IMG/VR virus record: IMGVR_UViG_3300036760_001436
Coordinates: 1 to 30,502 of that record
Direction: 5' to 3' (one strand)
From: a virus
DNA: 30,502 bases
Positions 25,713 to 30,502 of the stretch are shown piece by piece; position 1 is the first letter of the stretch, and every line of letters begins with the position of its first letter. The notes below the pieces were generated by a model. It worked only from the letters and a program-made list of their open reading frames with translations, was not told the DNA's origin and did not search any database. The position numbers and the translations under genes are program-made.

Positions 25713-27848
25713 CTACCCTTCCTCCATCTCCAGGGCCCGGCGAGCGATTTCGCCGCTGGTCAGATGGCGTTTCCTCAGCCCCAGACGTTCGCCCACAAAC
25801 TCCGTACTTGATGTCTCAGGATGCCCCAGCGGCGGCCGCGCCGGCGCGCCGAAGGTTGCGGGAAGGAGTTTTGATTCGACCGAGGCCTCCACCAACTCGA
25901 GCGGATGCCGCGCCTCGGCCAGCATTTGCTGCGCTTCGATCCCGCGCTTCAAGGTGCGCTTCAGGGCCGCGCGGCAACGCAGTGCCAGGCGCAATTCTTC
26001 GCGGTCTTCCGGCAGCCAATCGAATTCCGGCTTAACCCCAGCCACGCAGGAGGCGGTGCCGCCGGGGATGGGATAGATCACCGTCACTTGCTGGAGATTT
26101 CGGCGGCTGGTCAGGACCTCAACTTCATCACCTTGCAGGAGGAAGAGTTCCGGGGCCGTGTATTCGATGGTGCGACCGTAAAAAGTCAGATTCACCTGGC
26201 CGCCGCGGGCGACTTTCACGAACCGGCGGTCGGCGGTATAGAAATCCACCTGGTCGCGGCCCAGCGTGCGCACACCCTCCGCCGGCAGGCGGGTGTTCCA
26301 CGCTTCCTGCGGCGTCATCCCTTCGAGATATTTTCCGCGCCCGCGATGCTGGCGGTTCCAGGTGTTCTCCGCCCAATCAAGAAACCCCCCGATGAAGACG
26401 TCGGCACGGAGCAGGGGTGAATGCCCCTGACCCGTTTTGAGCCACCTTTCATGCGCCGCTTCTTCGGCGATAAGTTTCTCGGGACGCTCATCGGGGCTCG
26501 CACCGCACCAGCCGGGCAGTTCGTGCGTCCATTGGTCGATTTCCGGATGCCACCGCTCGATGGTCTTCGATTGTGGATTGCGTCCGATGGCTTTCACCAC
26601 GCGGACGTCCAGGCGTTTCCAGAGTCCCAACGCCTCGCCAAACAGGGCTTCACCGGAAACCTGGAAGATGCCGCCGAGAAAACGTTTGCCGACAAATTCC
26701 TTCCCCAGGTCCATATGGACCGCATTCGGCACCCCGGCGCGTTCCAGGGCCATGGCGTAGGCGTACATCACCAGGTCACTCGAGAGATACGGCCCGATGG
26801 CCGCGCCCAGCCAGCGCCAGCTCGCCACGTCGAGCACATTCACCGCCCAGATGCGCCCCAGACGCTCCCCACCATCGCGCAGGCGCACATCGAAAAGTTT
26901 CTGGTCGGTCACCCACAATTCGTTCGAGCGGAGATTGTTCCCGCGCGAGATGTAAGGCGCGCAGCGATCGGCATAGGCTTTCTCGCCCTGGCGCGCCAGA
27001 ACACCTTCGGTCCGGGCGATTTGTTCGAGCACGGTGCGCGTCTGCCAGTAGGTCGGCTTCTCGTACTGGTGGCCGATTCCCCAGGCGCGTTGTTTGCTAT
27101 CGATTTCTTGGAGTAACAGTTCGTGCGCCCGCCGCATAGAAAGTTTCGCTTGGCGTAGATAGAAGCCACGCACCGTCGGCCACATCCAGGCGTTCTCTGG
27201 CTCCGTGAAAAAGGTGTGCCCACTACGGCCGGGACGCGGCTTGGGACGAACCTGCTCCGCGATGGCTTTCCATTTGCCGTCCTGGGGCACGTTCGGATCG
27301 GCCAGCACCACCCGTGCCGGTTTGAGTTTGGCGTAGATGGAGGCCACCGAAACGTCGTGGAGTTCGGCCAGGGCGCGCACGAATTCGTGGTTGTTGCGCA
27401 CTTCGATGCTGCCCAAGCGCTGCCCGCGATATTTCTTAAACGTTCCGTTCGTTGTCTGGGCCAGGATGTCAAGCCAGCGTTCGACGTATTCCCGATGCGC
27501 CGCGGGAATCGCGGCCATGGCGGAATCGATTTGCTGCTGGTAGGCCGAAACGCGCCCAAAAGGAAGTGCTGGCTGCAGGAGGGCCGCCGGAGAGGTGGGA
27601 ACGATTGCGGAAGCCTCGGGGACGGCTTGCGGCGTGGGCGAAGCGAAGGCCAGGGCGGCTTGCTCCTTCAACCAGTTCTCGTACCCGCGTGCAGAAAGTG
27701 CGGTCAACGGCATCAATTTGCGCCGGGAATCTTCGGGATCGTTCATCAAGCCAATCGGGGCGCGTTGCAGGCGCTTCTTTAAGCGCTGATAGGGAATGCC
27801 CTCGAGTGCGGCGCCTTGCTCGAGCGGGATGTAACCTTTGCTAGCCAT
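25713..27848 (-). CDS. Mu-type DDE transposase (MuA-like)
   Basis: The product is 711 aa, close to the size of MuA (663 aa). The N-terminal ~60 residues (GYIPLEQGAALEGIPYQRLK) are a winged-helix/HTH end-binding domain. The catalytic core has D315 (WVTDQKLFD), D380 (VHMDLGKEFVGKRF) and E431 (QSKTIERWHPEIDQW). Spacings of 65 and 51 match MuA-type DDE cores. A Mu-type C-terminal beta domain (~525-590) and basic C-terminal tail follow. It catalyses cutting and strand transfer of phage ends during integration and replication. Start ATG ends at 27848. An inverted repeat directly follows the stop. Confidence 0.93.
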   Translation of the reverse strand: MASKGYIPLEQGAALEGIPYQRLKKRLQRAPIGLMNDPEDSRRKLMPLTALSARGYENWLKEQAALAFASPTPQAVPEASAIVPTSPAALLQPALPFGRVSAYQQQIDSAMAAIPAAHREYVERWLDILAQTTNGTFKKYRGQRLGSIEVRNNHEFVRALAELHDVSVASIYAKLKPARVVLADPNVPQDGKWKAIAEQVRPKPRPGRSGHTFFTEPENAWMWPTVRGFYLRQAKLSMRRAHELLLQEIDSKQRAWGIGHQYEKPTYWQTRTVLEQIARTEGVLARQGEKAYADRCAPYISRGNNLRSNELWVTDQKLFDVRLRDGGERLGRIWAVNVLDVASWRWLGAAIGPYLSSDLVMYAYAMALERAGVPNAVHMDLGKEFVGKRFLGGIFQVSGEALFGEALGLWKRLDVRVVKAIGRNPQSKTIERWHPEIDQWTHELPGWCGASPDERPEKLIAEEAAHERWLKTGQGHSPLLRADVFIGGFLDWAENTWNRQHRGRGKYLEGMTPQEAWNTRLPAEGVRTLGRDQVDFYTADRRFVKVARGGQVNLTFYGRTIEYTAPELFLLQGDEVEVLTSRRNLQQVTVIYPIPGGTASCVAGVKPEFDWLPEDREELRLALRCRAALKRTLKRGIEAQQMLAEARHPLELVEASVESKLLPATFGAPARPPLGHPETSSTEFVGERLGLRKRHLTSGEIARRALEMEEG

Positions 27849-27872
27849 GGTCTTTTATGAAAACAGCATCAC

Positions 27873-28145
27873 TTATCTTGCCCGACGCTGAAAAAACAGG
27901 TTGTATTGCTCGGGCCGGAATTCGAGATGTTCCAGAAACGCTCTCAAACTCGGGCCTCTCTTCCAATGCTTTTGAAAATGTTTAGCCAGTTCGATAAAGG
28001 CGATGCGGCCGGCTTCGGAGAATTTCAGGTCCGTGTCGCGGCACACTTGGAGCCAGACATCCTCGGTCCAGCGGGGAATCGCGAGACTCTTGGTGGTGAG
28101 CAGGTCGCCGTTCTCGGGAATCGTTACGGAGGGTTTCTCGGCCAT
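27873..28145 (-). CDS. Small early protein between regulator and transposase
   Basis: The product is 90 aa, mostly helical with aromatic residues (RWTEDVWLQVCRDTDLKFSE, HFQKHWKRG). It lies 3 nt after the early regulator and before the transposase gene. No family recognised; it may be a regulator or kil-like early protein. Confidence 0.65.
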   Translation of the reverse strand: MAEKPSVTIPENGDLLTTKSLAIPRWTEDVWLQVCRDTDLKFSEAGRIAFIELAKHFQKHWKRGPSLRAFLEHLEFRPEQYNLFFQRRAR

Positions 28146-28148
28146 GAT

Positions 28149-28403
28149 TCAACGCCGGCCGTGCTCGTCAATTAAGATGGCGCGTTCGTATCCTCGCCGG
28201 ATGGCGATCCGCCGCGCCTCGCGAATCAACGCCAGGCGGATGCGCTCCGAGCGCTTCTCGCCGCTGGCCACCATCGAGACGTAGGCCTTGGAAACACGCA
28301 GTCGCCGGCGCACGCGCTTGAAAGAGCCGGGTTCGCCACGCAGAATTCCCCGCACGATTGCCGGGACTTTCTTTGGACGATGGTTTGTGTTAGTCTTTTT
28401 CAT
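28149..28403 (-). CDS. Early HTH regulator (Ner/Cro-like position)
   Basis: The product is 84 aa, basic, with HTH-like 'FKRVRRRLRVSKAYVSMVAS' at residues ~28-47. As first gene of the early operon, next to the divergent repressor, it corresponds in place to Mu Ner. It probably shuts off repressor and/or early transcription. No clear Shine-Dalgarno precedes the ATG, so a short leader or leaderless message is possible. Confidence 0.75.
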   Translation of the reverse strand: MKKTNTNHRPKKVPAIVRGILRGEPGSFKRVRRRLRVSKAYVSMVASGEKRSERIRLALIREARRIAIRRGYERAILIDEHGRR

Positions 28404-28482
28404 TTGAATGCCGTGAACTCAGGTTCACCATTTGTGCGGCCCCAATTGTGTAGTACACATTTGGCCTTGTCAACAGGAAAAT
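28404..28482. promoter_or_regulatory. Divergent early/repressor control region
   Basis: Two palindromes stand here. GTGAACTCAGGTTCAC (28413-28428) has 6-bp arms and a 4-nt spacer. TGTGTAGTACACA (28447-28459) has 6-bp arms around one base. They lie between the early regulator gene (minus) and the XRE repressor candidate (plus). They are candidate operators for the two regulators. Confidence 0.7.
28445..28473 (-). promoter_or_regulatory. Candidate early promoter
   Basis: On the minus strand TTGACA (28473-28468) is followed after 17 nt by CACAAT (28450-28445), a 4/6 match to TATAAT. The 13-bp palindrome lies in the spacer and touches the -10 box. It would drive the long early operon. Confidence 0.6.
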
Positions 28483-28857
28483 ATGGGTCTGGAAGAAAAA
28501 GTTTTGCCGGCTAAAATAGGTGTTGGCGCGGCCCTGAAATTGCTAGGGGAGCGACTAAGGCTGACCCAGGACGGCATGGCCCGGAAGTTGGGCTGCACTT
28601 TCAGCGCTTACTCGAAATGGCTTAGGGGTGAACGCATTCCCAGCGGCCAATGGATGCTACGGATCCTGGCCCTCTGCCCGGACGAAGAGACGTGGGCGGC
28701 TTTTTTTGTTGACATTGGCGAAGTCGGCAGTAAGATTCGTTCCAGTGCCCGGGCCGAAGTGCCGATAGGAGAGAAGGAGGCGCCGCATCCGGGCGGCACA
28801 CGCGCCAGTGGGAAACTCGCCTCTAGATACTACAAGCCCAACCCCAACCGGAGATGA
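28483..28857 (+). CDS. XRE-type HTH protein, lysogeny repressor candidate
   Basis: The product is 124 aa from the ATG at 28483, with AGGA 5 nt upstream; the longer frame starts within the control region. The HTH core (LKLLGERLRLTQDGMARKLG ... YSKWLRGERIPSGQW) is a Cro/C1-type fold. It is divergent from the early operon, so it may repress it in the lysogen. The C-terminal half is charged, with a Gly/Pro-rich end. It is shorter than typical two-domain repressors and lacks a protease-like domain. Confidence 0.75.
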   Translation: MGLEEKVLPAKIGVGAALKLLGERLRLTQDGMARKLGCTFSAYSKWLRGERIPSGQWMLRILALCPDEETWAAFFVDIGEVGSKIRSSARAEVPIGEKEAPHPGGTRASGKLASRYYKPNPNRR

Positions 28858-29023
28858 GGTTCTCAACTGGCACAATGATGCGATCATCGCCGTGGACGAA
28901 CTCTATGAAGCCGCCATCTCTGGCTCGGACGCCGCGCGCGAGAAACTTCATTCTCTTGCGGACAACCTGATCGAGGCAGCGGGCCTCTATGGCAGGCAAA
29001 TCAGACGGGCGGTTAAGGCATGA
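28808..29023 (+). CDS. Small acidic helical protein
   Basis: The product is up to 71 aa; a GTG at 28808 overlaps the repressor gene by 50 nt. The folded part is helical (NDAIIAVDELYEAAISGSDAA, EAAGLYGRQIRRAVKA). Its stop overlaps the next ATG (ATGA). The true start could be further downstream because no good ribosome binding site is evident. No family recognised. Confidence 0.5.
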   Translation: MGNSPLDTTSPTPTGDEVLNWHNDAIIAVDELYEAAISGSDAAREKLHSLADNLIEAAGLYGRQIRRAVKA

Positions 29024-29619
29024 AGGAGCTTCTTGCGGTGCTTGTTCTGCTTCTGGTTTCTTCTGGTGCGCCAATAGTCGCCGTCCAGCGAACTGATCAA
29101 CAGAGCCAACCCCCCTTGACCAAACAAGAAAAAAAGAAATTGAAATTCCAGAAGAAGCAGGAACAACTCGAACGAAAGAGGCAAGAAAGCATCCAAAAGG
29201 CCGAACGTGTACGGCTTAGGTGCGTAGAAAAGGAACGCGAGAGGATTGAGCGGTACACTCCGGCGTGGATCTCAACTAGCCATACCATGGAGGAGACAAG
29301 GAACGCCCTGGTTTACAAACTGACCGCGCGCGGTTATGGAATCGCGACAGATACCAGCTACCAGTTGTCATTCTGGATTGAGGTGACCGGAGGGACCGGA
29401 TTTCTCACACAACTCCTCCTGGGGAACGCTTATTCTGAAACCCCGAAACAGATCATCACCTTCACCCTGGTCCCCAGGGAAGGCCAGGTTGTGGTTCGCG
29501 CGACTGGCCTGGTGATGGTACGAATGCCACTCGGGAACATCAATAGTGTCGACACGACTTACGCCGGGAATTTTAAGAGAGACGTTCAAGGCCTGCTCGA
29601 TTCCCTCTTTGATCCATAG
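29020..29619 (+). CDS. Exported coiled-coil protein
   Basis: The product is 199 aa. Residues ~1-21 (MKELLAVLVLLLVSSGAPIV) are a signal peptide. About 33-85 is a very basic coiled coil (KQEKKKLKFQKKQEQLERKR). About 90-199 is a beta/alpha domain without a family I can name (TARGYGIATDTSYQLSFWIE; TPKQIITFTLVPREGQVVVR). It is probably periplasmic or outer-membrane associated. In the lysogenic arm it could alter host surface or block superinfection; that is inference. GC content and codon use look lower than in the structural region. Confidence 0.7.
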   Translation: MKELLAVLVLLLVSSGAPIVAVQRTDQQSQPPLTKQEKKKLKFQKKQEQLERKRQESIQKAERVRLRCVEKERERIERYTPAWISTSHTMEETRNALVYKLTARGYGIATDTSYQLSFWIEVTGGTGFLTQLLLGNAYSETPKQIITFTLVPREGQVVVRATGLVMVRMPLGNINSVDTTYAGNFKRDVQGLLDSLFDP

Positions 29620-29704
29620 AGACGCACCACCCGCCATCCGAAATCCCTTGACGCTATGCCCTTCCTTATATATAGTGGCCGTAGCCTCCATGGGGGTGCG
29701 CACC
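29620..29704 (+). promoter_or_regulatory. Promoter of the 119-aa gene
   Basis: TTGACG (29648-29653) and TATAGT (29671-29676) are 17 nt apart, a good sigma-70 match. The transcript would start near 29683, leaving a leader of about 22 nt before the ATG at 29705. GGTGCGCACC (29695-29704) is a 10-bp palindrome in the leader. Confidence 0.7.
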
Positions 29705-29720
29705 ATGGGAACGTTCCCAT
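29705..29720. promoter_or_regulatory. 16-bp perfect palindrome over a start codon
   Basis: ATGGGAACGTTCCCAT is self-complementary and contains the ATG of the gene. It could be an operator or an RNA hairpin-forming site limiting translation. Confidence 0.7.
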
Positions 29721-30064
29721 TATCGTTTGACCTTGCGGGCCAGGTGATCTTTTGGAAGGCCCGCCGCGATCCAATCCTGCGAAAGATCCTCGATGAATTT
29801 TTCTCGCAGTCAGTAGCCTCAGGGATAACCTGGCCGTTGGGATTGCCGACAGGGCATTTCTATGGCCCGGACGACCTGGCCCGTGAGGCTGAGCACTTCG
29901 GAATGTCGGTCTGGGAGTTGGCGATTGCCATTCAATCGGGCAGAGCACGAGTCGTGGGCGAGGATGAGATCGCCCCTATTCTCCATCTGGAACTGTTGAA
30001 CACCGCGGAAGAAGCACACCGAACCAGCGAAATCCCAGCGGCCGGGATCCCGAGGTTCGGCTAG
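29705..30064 (+). CDS. Accessory 119-aa protein with start codon in a 16-bp palindrome
   Basis: The product is 119 aa from ATG 29705, chosen because a GGGGGTG stretch lies about 7 nt upstream and because the promoter fits. ATGGGAACGTTCCCAT (29705-29720) is a perfect palindrome covering the start codon. The protein has helical parts (FWKARRDPILRKILDEFFSQ; DDLAREAEHFGMSVWELAIA) and an acidic middle. It has no family I recognise and no signal or membrane segment. Autoregulation through the palindrome, or an RNA structure at the start, is possible. Confidence 0.65.
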   Translation: MGTFPLSFDLAGQVIFWKARRDPILRKILDEFFSQSVASGITWPLGLPTGHFYGPDDLAREAEHFGMSVWELAIAIQSGRARVVGEDEIAPILHLELLNTAEEAHRTSEIPAAGIPRFG

Positions 30065-30073
30065 GAGATGACG

Positions 30074-30502
30074 ATGTCAGATTCTTGCTCTATTGTCCCA
30101 CTCCAGTTTCAAGGCCTCCAGACCCAATGTGCTTGGGCGCCCGAACCCGTCTTTACGGTCGAAGAGGCTGCCCGGCTATTAGGCACGACAAAAAATAACC
30201 TCCTTCGCCATATCCGGCACCGGTACCCGGAGGTCAAACTACCCCCAAAGGTGTTCGCCAAATTGGTGAACGCCTTTGGTAAGTCGTTAACAGAGTATGG
30301 TGAGGTGAAGATCAACCTAGGTTCTCCAGGGGGTCCACAGGAGCATCTCTGCTTCACCCTTTATGGCCTCTTTCTTCATGGCCTATATATAAGGACAGAG
30401 GAGGCTCGCCGGTTCTGCCGGAAGTACCCTGAGTTCCTGGTTGGTCTGGCCATGGGCCGCATCAAACCGCCGGTCCGCCTCGCGCCCGTCTACCAGGCCA
30501 TC
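30074..30502 (+). CDS. HTH/antirepressor-like protein, N-terminal part (cut by window edge)
   Basis: The frame is open from ATG 30074 (AGGAG 6 nt upstream) to the window end, 143 codons with no stop. Early residues ~26-52 (VFTVEEAARLLGTTKNNLLR) look like an excisionase/MerR-like HTH. Further on, 'SKSLTEYGEVKINLG'-type strands and 'RRFCRKYPEFLVG' occur. Such N-terminal HTH layouts occur in phage antirepressors and BRO/KilA-type proteins. The C-terminal domain is missing, so the family cannot be fixed. It starts 9 nt after the previous stop, so it is probably cotranscribed. Confidence 0.6.
   Translation, partial: MSDSCSIVPLQFQGLQTQCAWAPEPVFTVEEAARLLGTTKNNLLRHIRHRYPEVKLPPKVFAKLVNAFGKSLTEYGEVKINLGSPGGPQEHLCFTLYGLFLHGLYIRTEEARRFCRKYPEFLVGLAMGRIKPPVRLAPVYQAI

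Noticed and set aside
28404-30502. Phage left end (att site with terminal TG..CA)
   Set aside because: It was expected right of the repressor, but no repeated transposase-binding motif or flanking duplication could be fixed by eye.

Overview
The window is most of a Mu-like (transposable) siphophage or prophage genome, read right to left. Nearly all genes from about 28.4 kb down to position 1 lie on the minus strand in one tightly packed series, with many ATGA or 1-3 nt junctions. The order is early regulator, DDE transposase (MuA-like), MuB-like ATPase, an early block with Gam and many small zinc-ribbon and HTH proteins, lysis genes, DUF3486-like small terminase, large terminase, portal, MuF-like minor head protein, prohead protease fused to major capsid protein, connector and gp10-like proteins, tail tube, and the start of the tape measure, which runs off the left edge. 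No tail sheath gene sits before the tube gene, so a non-contractile tail (B3/D3112-like plan) is likely.

The right end (28.48-30.5 kb) is on the plus strand. It holds an XRE-type repressor candidate divergent from the early operon, then accessory genes: a small acidic protein, an exported coiled-coil protein, a 119-aa protein with its own promoter, and a truncated HTH/antirepressor-like gene. A second plus-strand island at 17.38-18.08 kb interrupts the minus-strand series. It carries a consensus promoter whose spacer is a 14-bp palindrome, two small genes and a rho-independent terminator, the layout of a phage moron.

The most unusual feature is repeat content. More than twenty short tandem arrays with 7-nt units, and four regions with 8-nt units, lie at gene junctions and inside some genes. 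They supply stop codons, start codons, and low-complexity tails or linkers. A family of GATC-centred inverted repeats and three interspersed elements (those giving peptides like DARAT, LRFAQDD and FDRLRA) are also present. From memory, such elements are typical of Acidobacteriota and some other soil-bacterial genomes. With the high GC content they suggest a soil acidobacterial host, but no host gene is in the window, so this is an inference.

No tRNA, rRNA, CRISPR array or insertion sequence was seen. No gene-free stretch exceeds 300 nt. Phage ends (att/TG..CA termini) could not be identified. Functions rest on motif recognition without database searches.
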